From Arthrobacter sp. NicSoilC5 (GTDB lineage Bacteria > Actinomycetota > Actinomycetes > Actinomycetales > Micrococcaceae): DNA of 64,000 nt. This document shows, in pieces, positions 49,963 to 57,873 of the stretch. Positions within the stretch are counted from its first letter, which is position 1, and each line of letters starts with the position of its first letter. Location of the stretch: assembly GCF_019977395.1 (NCBI RefSeq), contig NZ_AP024660.1, positions 4,030,001-4,094,000 of the forward strand, given 5' to 3'. Both the position numbers and the translations under genes were made by a program. The notes beneath the pieces are model-generated. The model did no database searches and was not told where the DNA came from. It worked only from the letters and a program-made list of their open reading frames with translations.

Positions 49963-50439
49963 ATGAAGAAACTGTTAGCTATGTGCGTCGTGTTCTTTGC
50001 CATGATCACAGGCGTTGGCCCCGCAACTGCCGCCTCAGGCGATGTTCTTCTGGATGTGACTTTCAAAGCCAACCAACTATGCAAGTACCCTGTCGAGTTG
50101 CTTGTGACCGGCAAGTCAAAGTTTATAGAGCTTCCAGGCGACCAATTCGTGATCGCCTCCCCGGGGCAGAGAGTCACCGTAACCAACCTCAAAACCGGAG
50201 AGTCAGTGACCTACTTGATTACCGGCACTACGCACGGCGAATTGCAGGCTGACGGCACAACAGAAGTCACGGTGACGGGACTCAATGTTGTCCTCAACGC
50301 CCGGGAGGCAAAATCGGAGAAACCTGGCCTTTACTTGTTGGAGGGAAACTTCAACTTTGCCCTCAACGCGGACGGGACTGAAGCGAGAGTCTTCAGTGGT
50401 ACCGGGGATGTGACGGATATCTGCGCACTGCTCGCGTAG
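49963..50439 (+). CDS. Secreted two-cysteine protein, member B of a paralogous pair
   Basis: A 158-residue protein with signal peptide KKLLAMCVVFFAMITGVGPA, cut near TAA-SG. The mature part has the first cysteine in NQLCKYPVELLVTG, then VTNLKTGESVTYLITG and the final cysteine in VTDICALLA. The pattern and spacing match the protein at 45402-45932, although overall identity is low. The gene is clearly AT-richer than the window (one 60-base stretch at 50041-50100 is 45% GC), which suggests foreign origin or relaxed codon use. TTGAACGGAG precedes the ATG. A strong hairpin follows about 160 bases later. Function unknown. Confidence 0.7.
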   Translation: MKKLLAMCVVFFAMITGVGPATAASGDVLLDVTFKANQLCKYPVELLVTGKSKFIELPGDQFVIASPGQRVTVTNLKTGESVTYLITGTTHGELQADGTTEVTVTGLNVVLNAREAKSEKPGLYLLEGNFNFALNADGTEARVFSGTGDVTDICALLA

Positions 50440-50752
50440 GGAGCCCACGCTTATTCTGTGACCACCTGACCGTCTGCTTCAGAAGGAATGCCTGCTCTGT
50501 CTGCACCCCCTTAAACTGCTCGCGCCGTAGCGTGGATGAGGGCGGGGAGGGGAAGCATCACGGCGGACCTGACCAGAGGAATTCCAACGGTTATCTGGAA
50601 GGCCCCTCCCAGGAGGGGCCTTCCCTCCGGTGTTATCAACACCTACGCGGTCTAAAGTGACTTTGGGCGTAGTACGAACGCAGGCCGTGGGCGCCGGCCT
50701 GCGCTCAATGTCGGATCACACCGAGGCTTTGCGTACGGGGTGCCGCTGCCCG
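50440..50752. other. 313-base intergenic region with a terminator
   Basis: No gene is seen. The only clear element is the hairpin at 50597-50624, listed separately. The region separates the secreted-protein gene from the convergent pxpC gene. Confidence 0.5.
50597..50624. terminator. Strong terminator hairpin between convergent genes
   Basis: A perfect 13-bp stem, GGAAGGCCCCTCC with its complement, and a 2-base loop. It can serve both the secreted-protein gene and pxpC. Its sequence differs from the CGACGGCGGC hairpin family. Confidence 0.75.
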
Positions 50753-51739
50753 TCAGCGGTTGGCGCCCAGTGCCGCCCAGGCCTTGGTCCGGCGTTCGGC
50801 AAGATCCCTGCGGGCAGCCAGCGCATCAGCCAGGCTGACAGCGGCAAACCGGGTCGCCGTTCCCGGCGCAGCCCGGGCCACCAGGTCCATATCCGCGCTG
50901 ATCACGGTGCCCACCATCGCGTAGCCGCCGCCGGAGACGGCATCCCGGTGCAGGATGATCGGCTGGGTGCCACCGGGAATCTGGATGGATCCCACGGCAT
51001 ACCCCGCATCCACGATGTTGGAAGGGTCCGAGCCGGCGCCGAACGGCTGTTCCCGCTCCTTCCATTTGACCCCCGGTCCGGAGTAGCGAAGACCCATCCG
51101 GTCAGCCACGGGCGTCACTTTCCACTCCTCGTTGAGGAGATTGCCCAGGCCTTCCTCGGTCAGGCGGTGGTCGTACAACCCCAGCACGATCCGGACTTCC
51201 TGCTCCTTGGCGAAAACAGGCCGGAATTCATCCGGGACGCTTTCGGCCTGGGGGAGCCTTCCCCCGTTGAGGGGAGCGCCCACGGGGACAACGTCGCCCG
51301 CTTCGAGCTTGCGGCCCTTGAATCCGCCGATGGCACCCAGGCTGTACGTGGACCGGCTGCCCAGCACCTCCGGGACGTCGATGCCGCCCTGGACCGCGAT
51401 GTAGTAGCGGGTGCCGCCCTGGATGACGCCGAAGGAAAGCTGGTCCCCGGCCTTCAGGACCAGGCGGCTCCACTGGGGCCGCGGCTCCCCGTTGACCTTC
51501 ACCTCCACAGGGGCGCCGGTGACGGCGATGACGGCGTCGCTGTCGGTGGTCAGCACCGGGCCCAGGTAGGTGCACTCAAGGACCGCTTCGCGTGCCGTGT
51601 TTCCCACCAGGGCGTTTCCCAGCTCCGCGGAGTACTGGTCCATGGAGCCGCTTTGCGGGATGCCCACGTTGTAGTGGCCCGTGCGCCCCTGGTCCTGGAC
51701 CGTGGTGGCCAGGCCGGGGTTTCCAATTTCAAATGCCAT
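50753..51739 (-). CDS. pxpC: 5-oxoprolinase subunit PxpC (biotin-dependent carboxyltransferase fold)
   Basis: A 328-residue KipA/allophanate-hydrolase-subunit-2-like protein. It starts with GLATTVQDQGRTGHYNVGIP, continues SMDQYSAELGNALVGNTARE, and has the later core VGSIQIPGGTQPIILHRDAV and GYAMVGTVISADMDLVARAA. PxpA, PxpB and PxpC together open 5-oxoproline to glutamate with ATP. The start is ATG 51739, behind GGAGG; it overlaps the pxpB stop by 11 bases. This is the last gene of the operon. Confidence 0.9.
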   Translation of the reverse strand: MAFEIGNPGLATTVQDQGRTGHYNVGIPQSGSMDQYSAELGNALVGNTAREAVLECTYLGPVLTTDSDAVIAVTGAPVEVKVNGEPRPQWSRLVLKAGDQLSFGVIQGGTRYYIAVQGGIDVPEVLGSRSTYSLGAIGGFKGRKLEAGDVVPVGAPLNGGRLPQAESVPDEFRPVFAKEQEVRIVLGLYDHRLTEEGLGNLLNEEWKVTPVADRMGLRYSGPGVKWKEREQPFGAGSDPSNIVDAGYAVGSIQIPGGTQPIILHRDAVSGGGYAMVGTVISADMDLVARAAPGTATRFAAVSLADALAARRDLAERRTKAWAALGANR

Positions 51740-52634
51740 TGAGGGCCTCCATGAGTTCACGGTTGTAGCCTTCCGGGTCGGCCAGCGCCCTGGACAGCTC
51801 GAACGTTACCGGCGCTTGCCGGTAGCGGAAGGTGCCGGCGGAGATCTCCGCCTGGATGGCGTTGTATTCCGCTTCCGTGACCGGTTTGAATTTCACGATG
51901 TCCCCGGGGCGGAAGAACACCATGAAGTCCTTGAAGTCAGCCAGGGCCTGGTCGGGGTCGAAGATGGGGGCAGCGGCCACGCCGAACATCTGGTACCCGC
52001 CGGCACCCCGGACGGAATAGATGCAGCCGAAGCATCCGCCGTGCCCCACGGTCAGCTTGGGGGTGTCGGTCCGCGGGCTCAGGTATTTGGGGACCTCCAG
52101 CTGCTTGTCGCGGTCCACCAGCTGGAACAGGAACGGCAGCCCGGCCACGAAGCCCACCATGGACACCAGCCACGGCTGTTCGTGGTGCCGCTGGATGAAC
52201 TCCGCCGCGTCCTTCAGGTGGTTGACCTTGGCCGCGTAGTCGATGTCGCTGCCTTCGGGCTCCTGGTGGAACCCTTCGCGGAACCGCTCTGCCACTTCTG
52301 CGGTGAACGGGTCCTCGTACCAGACCGGGACTTCAACGATCCGGGTCTCCAGTGCCCGTTCCTGGTGGGACGCCAGGTCCCGCTCGATGCCGCGCACAGC
52401 TGTTTCCAGTTGTTCCGGAGGCAGGACGTCGGGGTCGAAGCGCACCAGCAGGGATGCGTTGGCCGGGCAGATGTCCACGATTCCCGGAAGCCCGGCGTCG
52501 GATAGCCTGCCGGCGATGGACATGACCTTGAAGTTCGCGGGCAGGCTCATCGCTTCGGAGACTTCCACGAACAGGAATTCGTCCCCGCCCCAGGTGTAGC
52601 GCGCACCCGGGAGGACGGCGGCTTCGGTGGTCAT
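51729..52634 (-). CDS. pxpB: 5-oxoprolinase subunit PxpB (KipI/allophanate hydrolase subunit 1 type)
   Basis: A 301-residue KipI-like protein. Motifs are PGIVDICPANASLLVRFDPD near residue 50, FVAGLPFLFQLVDRD near 160 and the core HGGCFGCIYSVRGAGGYQMF near 200. The last ends GVAAAPIFDPD. It is longer than KipI (about 240) by an N-terminal and an insert segment. With PxpC it forms a heteromer that phosphorylates the substrate in the PxpABC reaction. It overlaps accC by 4 bases (ATGA) and pxpC by 11, so its translation is coupled to both. Confidence 0.88.
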   Translation of the reverse strand: MTTEAAVLPGARYTWGGDEFLFVEVSEAMSLPANFKVMSIAGRLSDAGLPGIVDICPANASLLVRFDPDVLPPEQLETAVRGIERDLASHQERALETRIVEVPVWYEDPFTAEVAERFREGFHQEPEGSDIDYAAKVNHLKDAAEFIQRHHEQPWLVSMVGFVAGLPFLFQLVDRDKQLEVPKYLSPRTDTPKLTVGHGGCFGCIYSVRGAGGYQMFGVAAAPIFDPDQALADFKDFMVFFRPGDIVKFKPVTEAEYNAIQAEISAGTFRYRQAPVTFELSRALADPEGYNRELMEALNGI

Positions 52635-53980
52635 TTTGCCCCCATGAGGTCGGCTGCGGTTTCAATGAACTTGGAGTGGTGGCTGACCTCGGCGAATTCG
52701 GGCCGCACCAGCAGTGCCAGGTGGACGGGGACGGTGGTCTTGACGCCTTCAATGTGTGTTGCCTCCAGCGCCGCCAGGGTGGCCGCGATGGCGGCATCCC
52801 GGTCCGGGGCGTGGACGGCCAGCTTGGCCAGAAGGGAGTCGTAGTAGGGGCTCACCACTGACCCTGCTTCCACCCCGGTGTCCACCCGGATCCCCTCACC
52901 GGAAGGCCAGTCCAGGGAACGGATGGTTCCCGGGCTGGGGAAGAAGTGGTGGCTGGGGTCTTCCGCGTTGATGCGGCATTCGATGGCGTGGCCGCTGAAG
53001 TGCACATCGTCCTGGGAAATGGACATGGATCCGGTGGAGGCAATCAGCAGCTGCTCGCGCACCAGGTCCACGCCGGTGATCTGCTCGGTGATGGGGTGCT
53101 CCACCTGGATGCGGGTGTTCATTTCAATGAAGGCGGCTTCGTGGTTGACGGGGTCGTAGAGGAACTCGACGGTGCCCGCCCCGTGGTAGCCGCACTGGCG
53201 GGCAAGGGCCACGGAGGATTCCCTGATGGTGGCACGGACGGCGTCAGGAAGGTTGGGGGCCGGGGCTTCCTCCAGAACTTTCTGGGATCGGCGCTGCATG
53301 GAACAGTCGCGGTCGCCGAGGTGGATGAAGTTGGTCCCGTCGCCCAGGACCTGCACCTCCACGTGGCGGGCGTGCTCCACGAACCGTTCCAGGTAGACGG
53401 TGGCGTCGCCGAAGACGGCGGCGGCCTCGCCCCGGGCCATCTCGATGGTTTCCAGGAGCTCGCTTTCGTCGTGCACGAACCGGATGCCCCGGCCGCCGCC
53501 GCCGGCGGAAGCCTTCACCACCAGCGGGTAGCCGATGGCACGCGCAATGTCGACGGCGTCGGCTTCCGGATCCAGGGGGCCGTCAGACCCCTTGAGCACG
53601 GGGACGCCGGCCTTGGCTGCCGCTTCCCGGGCCAGGGATTTGTTGCCCATCATGGCGATGGTGTCCGCGTTCGGGCCCACCCAGGTGAGGCCGGCCTCTG
53701 CCACCTTCCGGGCGAAGCCGGCGTTCTCCGAGAGGAAACCGTAGCCCGGGTGCACGGCGTCGCACCCCTGCTCGAGGGCCGCGGCCACCAGGGCGTCCTG
53801 GTTCAGGTAGCTGGCGGTTGCCTGGGCCGGGCCCACCACCACGTAGTGGTCGGCTGTCCGGGCTGCCAGTGATTCCGCGTCGGGCTCGCTGACCCCCAGG
53901 ACGGTTTCGATGCCCATGTCGCGGGCGGTCCGGGCGATCCGCACGGCGATCTCGCCGCGGTTTGCGATGAACAGTTTCAT
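52631..53980 (-). CDS. accC: Biotin carboxylase (AccC type)
   Basis: A 449-residue biotin carboxylase: N-terminal LFIANRGEIAVRIARTARDM, ATP-grasp glycine loop VKASAGGGGRGIRFVHDESE near residue 160, and active-site MNTRIQVEHPITEQITGVDL near 290. It charges biotin on a carrier protein with bicarbonate and ATP. It is one of five genes with the small biotin carrier and pxpABC, not with a fatty-acid carboxyltransferase, so it may serve this pathway. ATG 53980 follows the carrier gene by nine bases. Confidence 0.92.
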   Translation of the reverse strand: MKLFIANRGEIAVRIARTARDMGIETVLGVSEPDAESLAARTADHYVVVGPAQATASYLNQDALVAAALEQGCDAVHPGYGFLSENAGFARKVAEAGLTWVGPNADTIAMMGNKSLAREAAAKAGVPVLKGSDGPLDPEADAVDIARAIGYPLVVKASAGGGGRGIRFVHDESELLETIEMARGEAAAVFGDATVYLERFVEHARHVEVQVLGDGTNFIHLGDRDCSMQRRSQKVLEEAPAPNLPDAVRATIRESSVALARQCGYHGAGTVEFLYDPVNHEAAFIEMNTRIQVEHPITEQITGVDLVREQLLIASTGSMSISQDDVHFSGHAIECRINAEDPSHHFFPSPGTIRSLDWPSGEGIRVDTGVEAGSVVSPYYDSLLAKLAVHAPDRDAAIAATLAALEATHIEGVKTTVPVHLALLVRPEFAEVSHHSKFIETAADLMGAK

Positions 53981-53989
53981 GGGCTGCCT

Positions 53990-54229
53990 TTATCCTTCCC
54001 GGATGACGACGATGGAGTCGCCCGGGTTGACCATGTCGCCTTCGTTGACTTCAAAGGATTCCAGGGTCCCGGCGACGTCGGACTGGATCTCGGTGAACTG
54101 CTTCATGATTTCCACGATGCCGATGGTCTGGCCGACTTCGATGGTGTCGCCTTCATTGGCGAACGGGGGTTTGCCCGGCCCGGGCTTGCGGTAGAAGACG
54201 CCGGGAAGGGGTGAAACGATCGTGGCCAT
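53990..54229 (-). CDS. accB: Small biotinyl carrier protein (79 aa)
   Basis: A short biotin/lipoyl attachment domain. The biotin site is Lys43 in VEIMKQFTEI, the usual (A/V)MKM variant with Gln after the Lys. It is preceded by NEGDTIEVGQTIGIVE and followed by VNEGDMVNPGDSIVVI. AccB proteins have a long linker N-terminus; here the domain stands alone, as in carriers of the urea-carboxylase kind. The ATG at 54229 was chosen because MATIVSPLPGVFYRKPG is the conserved opening. It lies between pxpA and accC, with gaps of 13 and 9 bases. Confidence 0.88.
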   Translation of the reverse strand: MATIVSPLPGVFYRKPGPGKPPFANEGDTIEVGQTIGIVEIMKQFTEIQSDVAGTLESFEVNEGDMVNPGDSIVVIREG

Positions 54230-54242
54230 GTGCTGCTCGCTT

Positions 54243-55007
54243 TCAGGAGTGGGTGGATCGGGATGAGTCGAGTGCCTTGCGCACGGCGGAGGCGACGGCG
54301 ACGGCGTTGGGAGCATCCGAGTGGACGCAGATGCTCTGGAAAGCGATGTTCAGGGGAGTGCCGTCGACGGCGGGAACGGGCCCGCCTGCCACCGCCCGGC
54401 TGACGCGTTCCGCGGCGGCCTCAGGGTCGGTGGGTGCAGGGCGTCGCTGGATTAGGAGCTCGCCGCCGGGGCCGTAGTTGAGGTCCACGTAGAGCTCCGC
54501 GACGAAGTCCACGCCCACGGCGCGGCACACGGATTCATGGGCGGTCCCGGCCAGGCCGTAGAACGGAACACCGAACTGTTTGGCGGTTCCGGCCGCCGCC
54601 TGCATGAGGTCTTCGTCGCCGGCGAGCATGCCGTACAGCGCGCCGTGGGGTTTGATGTGGTTCAGGGACAGCCCGTTCTTCGCCAGGAAGGCAGTCAGTG
54701 CCCCGGTCTGGTAGAGAATGATCGATTCGACCTCCTCGGGGGTGAGCACCATGCGGCGGCGGCCAAAACCCATGGGATCGGGGAGCCCCGGGTGGGCGCC
54801 CACGGCCACGCCGTGTTCCGCGGCCAGGGCCACCGTCCGGTTCATGACGTCCGGGTCACCGGCGTGGTAGCCGCAGGCGACGTTGGCGACGTCGATGATT
54901 TCCATGAGGGCGGCGTCGTTGCCGAACTCGTGCAAGCCGAAGCCTTCACCCATGTCCGAATTCAGGAGCACCCGGGCAGGCGTGGTTTCTGTCACGTTTT
55001 TTTGCAT
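54243..55007 (-). CDS. pxpA: 5-oxoprolinase subunit PxpA (LamB/YcsF family)
   Basis: A 254-residue LamB/YcsF protein, the hydrolytic subunit of prokaryotic 5-oxoprolinase. The conserved start is LLNSDMGEGFGLHEFGNDAA, then VACGYHAGDPDVMNRTVALA, GAHPGLPDPMGFGRR and KPHGALYGMLAGDEDL. The C-terminal SICVHSDAPNAVAVA completes the signature. It heads the minus-strand operon pxpA-accB-accC-pxpB-pxpC and faces a PucR regulator over a 100-base gap. ATG 55007 encodes MQKNVTETTPAR. Confidence 0.93.
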   Translation of the reverse strand: MQKNVTETTPARVLLNSDMGEGFGLHEFGNDAALMEIIDVANVACGYHAGDPDVMNRTVALAAEHGVAVGAHPGLPDPMGFGRRRMVLTPEEVESIILYQTGALTAFLAKNGLSLNHIKPHGALYGMLAGDEDLMQAAAGTAKQFGVPFYGLAGTAHESVCRAVGVDFVAELYVDLNYGPGGELLIQRRPAPTDPEAAAERVSRAVAGGPVPAVDGTPLNIAFQSICVHSDAPNAVAVASAVRKALDSSRSTHS

Positions 55008-55107
55008 GCAGGCAACGGTACAGAGGCGGGGGCCCGGCCGGAATCCGGCGGATCGCCGAATGTGGCCACGCGGATTATGCTTTTTGCACTAACCAGGAGG
55101 GCCTGCC

Positions 55108-56553
55108 ATGCGTGTTGCCGATCTCGCCGCGGATTCCGCGCTGAACATCCGCCTTGCCGTGCCGGGAAGTCCCGGACGCCTGGCCCGGCCCATCGCCTGG
55201 TGCGCCCCCACGGAGCACATGGACCCAACCCCCTTCCTCAGCGTCAACGCGCTGCTGCTCACCAATGGGATGGGCCTGAACGTCAAGGACTACCGGATCT
55301 GGGATGCCTACGTGGAGCGGCTGATGTCCGTGCCCGTCTCGGGACTGGTCTTCGGCCTGGGCGCAGCGCACCGGGAACTGCCGCCGGGGCTGGTGAAGGC
55401 CTGCGAAGCGCATGGCCTTCCGCTGCTTGAACTGCCTCCGGAGGTGCCGTTCATCCAGGTGATGCGGCACGTGGATCAACTTATCGCCGCCGAACGCTAT
55501 GCCGAGCTGCGCGCGGGGTGGGACCTGGCGGATGAGTGCACCAGGCTGGCGGCGGGCGGCCACTCGCTGGCGCAGGTCCTGGAACGGGTGGCCACGACCA
55601 TCCGGGCGCGGGTGGCGGTCCTTGACCACAACGGGTTTGAACTCATGGCGGCAGGTACGGCCGGGGGCGGGACGGCCCGGACCATCCTGAGCCTGCCCAG
55701 CGGCGGAATCCTCCGGTTCAGGCTGGCTATCGAGGGAATCAAGAGCAGCCTGGTGCTGCAGCCGCTGCTGGGGCCGGTGGCTGCGGTGATTGCCATGCAG
55801 CTGAGCTACACCCTGGGGTCCCGGTCGCCCCTGCATTCGCGGGAAGCTGCCCGGTTGATCGAGGCGCTCTACGAGGCTCGGGGGACTCCGGCGCCGGCCC
55901 TGCGGCGCTACGCGGCGGAGGCCGGGTTCGAGCCGGACAGGGAGTGGGGAGTCGTGCTGATCGGCGGTGCGGGGGAGGTTGCGCCGGCCAAGCTGCGGAC
56001 CATCGCCTGGCGGGTGCGGGTGGGCCTGCAGGCTGAATTCGTGACCGTGCGGTTCATGGAGGAGGCCGGCCTCACCACGGTGCTGGTGCAGCGCGGGGAA
56101 GCCGGGATGGAGCTCATGGAAGCCGTCCAAAAGTCCTTCCAGGACGCGCCGGAACTGTCCGCCGTCGTCTCCGGGTGCGGGAACCTGGACGAACTGCCGC
56201 TGGTGCTGCAGCTGGCCCGCCGCCGGGTGGGCGAGCCGGGGCTCCATCAAGCGCCGGTGGCTGACCTTGCCGGCGTGGTGGAGGGCCTGCCCGGCGCCGG
56301 GCTGGTGGCCATGTCCCGGCGCCTTCTGGCCCCGTTGATGTCCGACGGCGGCACGGCCTTGCGCGAAACGCTTGAGGTTTACCTGCGGTACAGCGGGAAT
56401 ACGCGCGAAACCTGCACGGAGCTCTTCATCCACCGCAACACCCTGACGTACAGGTTGCGGAAAATTGAGGAGCTTCTCCGGGTTGACTTGGATGACGGCG
56501 AAGTGCGGGCCACGTGCCTGCTGGCACTGCGGATCGTCGCCGCCGGAACCTAG
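55108..56553 (+). CDS. PucR-family transcriptional regulator
   Basis: A 481-residue PucR-type regulator. The N-terminal purine-catabolism PucR-like domain reads VADLAADSALNIRLAVPGSP through LSVNALLLTNGMGL. A central GGDEF-like region follows, and a C-terminal PucR helix-turn-helix reads ETLEVYLRYSGNTRETCTEL then FIHRNTLTYRLRKIEELLRV. Members usually activate nearby catabolic genes for purines or amino compounds. Transcribed divergently from pxpA, it is the likely controller of the 5-oxoproline operon. The last 4 bases overlap the end of the convergent LacI gene. AGGAGGG precedes the ATG. Confidence 0.88.
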   Translation: MRVADLAADSALNIRLAVPGSPGRLARPIAWCAPTEHMDPTPFLSVNALLLTNGMGLNVKDYRIWDAYVERLMSVPVSGLVFGLGAAHRELPPGLVKACEAHGLPLLELPPEVPFIQVMRHVDQLIAAERYAELRAGWDLADECTRLAAGGHSLAQVLERVATTIRARVAVLDHNGFELMAAGTAGGGTARTILSLPSGGILRFRLAIEGIKSSLVLQPLLGPVAAVIAMQLSYTLGSRSPLHSREAARLIEALYEARGTPAPALRRYAAEAGFEPDREWGVVLIGGAGEVAPAKLRTIAWRVRVGLQAEFVTVRFMEEAGLTTVLVQRGEAGMELMEAVQKSFQDAPELSAVVSGCGNLDELPLVLQLARRRVGEPGLHQAPVADLAGVVEGLPGAGLVAMSRRLLAPLMSDGGTALRETLEVYLRYSGNTRETCTELFIHRNTLTYRLRKIEELLRVDLDDGEVRATCLLALRIVAAGT

Positions 56554-57605
56554 TTGGCCGCCATTTCCGCGGGCGCCCTGGCGGCGCTGCTTTCGCGGAC
56601 CAGCAGGGTGGGTTCCAGCTGTACGGGTTCGGGTTTTTCGCCCCTGAGCACGGCCTGGATGAGCTGCACCGCCGTCCGTCCAATGTCCGCCATGGGGGAG
56701 TGGACCGAGGTCAGCGGAATGGGAAGCTCGGCAGCCAGGGAGGTGTCGTTGTAGCCCACCACGGCCACGTCCTGTCCCACGGTGAGGCCGTGGGAGCGCA
56801 GGGCCCCCATCGCGCCGATGGCCGCGAAATCGTTGACCGCGAAGATGGCGGTGGGGCGCGGTTTGCCGCTGGTGAGGATCTTGTCCCCGGCCTCCCGGCC
56901 GCCGGCGGTATCGAATTTGGACCACACCACGTCGTCGTCGGAAATGGTGCCGCCAAGGGACCGCCAGCGGTCCAGGAAGCCGGCGGTGCGGTCGACGGCG
57001 GTGCTTGCGTAGGGCTCGCCGGCAATGACCGCCACCTGCCGGTGGCCCATCTCCCAGAGGTGGCTGGCCACGAGTTCACCGCCCACGACGTCGTCGCAGG
57101 TGGCGGACGGGTAGCCCGGCACCCGGCGGTTCATCAGCACGAACGGGACCTTCCGGTCCGTCAGTTCCTGCAGGAGGCTGCCGTCAAGGTGGGCGTCGCC
57201 AATGATCAGGCCGTCCACCCGCCGGGCCAGCATGAGGTCGATCTTCCGCCGCTGTTCGTCGGGGTCATCGCGGGAGTTCATTACGAACGCGGAGTACCCC
57301 ACCTCGGCTGAGGCTTCGTCGATGCCCTCGTACATGATGGCCAGGACCAGGTCCGAAAGGCGGGGGACGATGACGCCGAGCAGTTTGGTGCGGCGGGTGC
57401 GGAGGCTGGCGGCCTGGGGATCGGGGGAGTAGCCCAGCTTGCGGGCCAGTTCACGGACGCGCTCGGCGGTGGCGGCAGAGGCCGCTCCCTTGGCCACGTC
57501 GGAACCGGAGTGCAGGACCCTGGAGACGGTGGACGGATGGACGCCCAGCTCCCGAGCCAAATCCTTGAGCGTGACTGTTCCGCCGCCGTCGGCCTTTTCT
57601 TTCAT
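56550..57605 (-). CDS. LacI-family regulator of the downstream catabolic operon
   Basis: A 351-residue LacI/GalR regulator. The DNA-binding part reads VTLKDLARELGVHPSTVSRV and KLGYSPDPQAASLRTRRTKL near residues 11-70; the effector domain has PTAIFAVNDFAAIGAMGALR and VAVVGYNDTSLAAELPIPLT. The start is ATG 57605 behind GGAGAAGG; a longer reading upstream lacks a site. It is divergent from the asparaginase-to-OYE operon, whose control region holds two perfect CG-centred palindromes (57720-57741 and 57826-57841). It should bind there. The effector is unknown. Confidence 0.9.
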   Translation of the reverse strand: MKEKADGGGTVTLKDLARELGVHPSTVSRVLHSGSDVAKGAASAATAERVRELARKLGYSPDPQAASLRTRRTKLLGVIVPRLSDLVLAIMYEGIDEASAEVGYSAFVMNSRDDPDEQRRKIDLMLARRVDGLIIGDAHLDGSLLQELTDRKVPFVLMNRRVPGYPSATCDDVVGGELVASHLWEMGHRQVAVIAGEPYASTAVDRTAGFLDRWRSLGGTISDDDVVWSKFDTAGGREAGDKILTSGKPRPTAIFAVNDFAAIGAMGALRSHGLTVGQDVAVVGYNDTSLAAELPIPLTSVHSPMADIGRTAVQLIQAVLRGEKPEPVQLEPTLLVRESSAARAPAEMAAN

Positions 57606-57679
57606 GTCCTTCTCCTGCCCACCGGGGCCACTGTAGCCCAGGTCCGCCCGCGGTGCCCGGAAGGGCACCAAGGCAACCC

Positions 57680-57708
57680 TTGACGTGACCCGCTTCACAT
57701 CCTATAGT
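57680..57708 (+). promoter_or_regulatory. Sigma-70-type promoter of the asparaginase-OYE operon
   Basis: TTGACG at 57680-57685 and TATAGT at 57703-57708 are separated by exactly 17 bp. The predicted start falls about 57715, just before the first palindrome. This is the cleanest promoter in the window. Confidence 0.75.
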
Positions 57709-57719
57709 CATTCATCAGC

Positions 57720-57741
57720 GCTACCCAAACGTTTGGGTAGC
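57720..57741. promoter_or_regulatory. LacI-type operator 1 (22-bp perfect palindrome)
   Basis: A perfect palindrome of half-site GCTACCCAAAC plus its complement, with the central CG step of LacI-family operators. It sits 12 bases after the -10, where bound repressor would block initiation or escape. It is related to operator 2. Confidence 0.85.
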
Positions 57742-57825
57742 TGCGCATCACAAACCTTCCCCGGCGCCCCCACCCCCCGGCGCCGCCCCTCGTGTCCATC
57801 GCAACTGCCCGTTCTGCGGAAAGTT

Positions 57826-57841
57826 ACCCAATCGATTGGGT
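57826..57841. promoter_or_regulatory. LacI-type operator 2 (16-bp perfect palindrome)
   Basis: ACCCAATCGATTGGGT, a perfect palindrome sharing the ACCCAA arm with operator 1 and centred 103 bp from it. It lies 32 bases before the asparaginase start. Two sites about ten helical turns apart suggest looping or cooperative repression. Confidence 0.8.
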
Positions 57842-57873
57842 TGCGGATTGCGCAGCAAACCACCGGAGCTGAA

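Noticed and set aside
55075..56925. 616-codon minus-strand frame across the PucR gene
   Set aside because: Arg/Gln/His-rich, lacks motifs, and overlaps the well-supported PucR and LacI genes.
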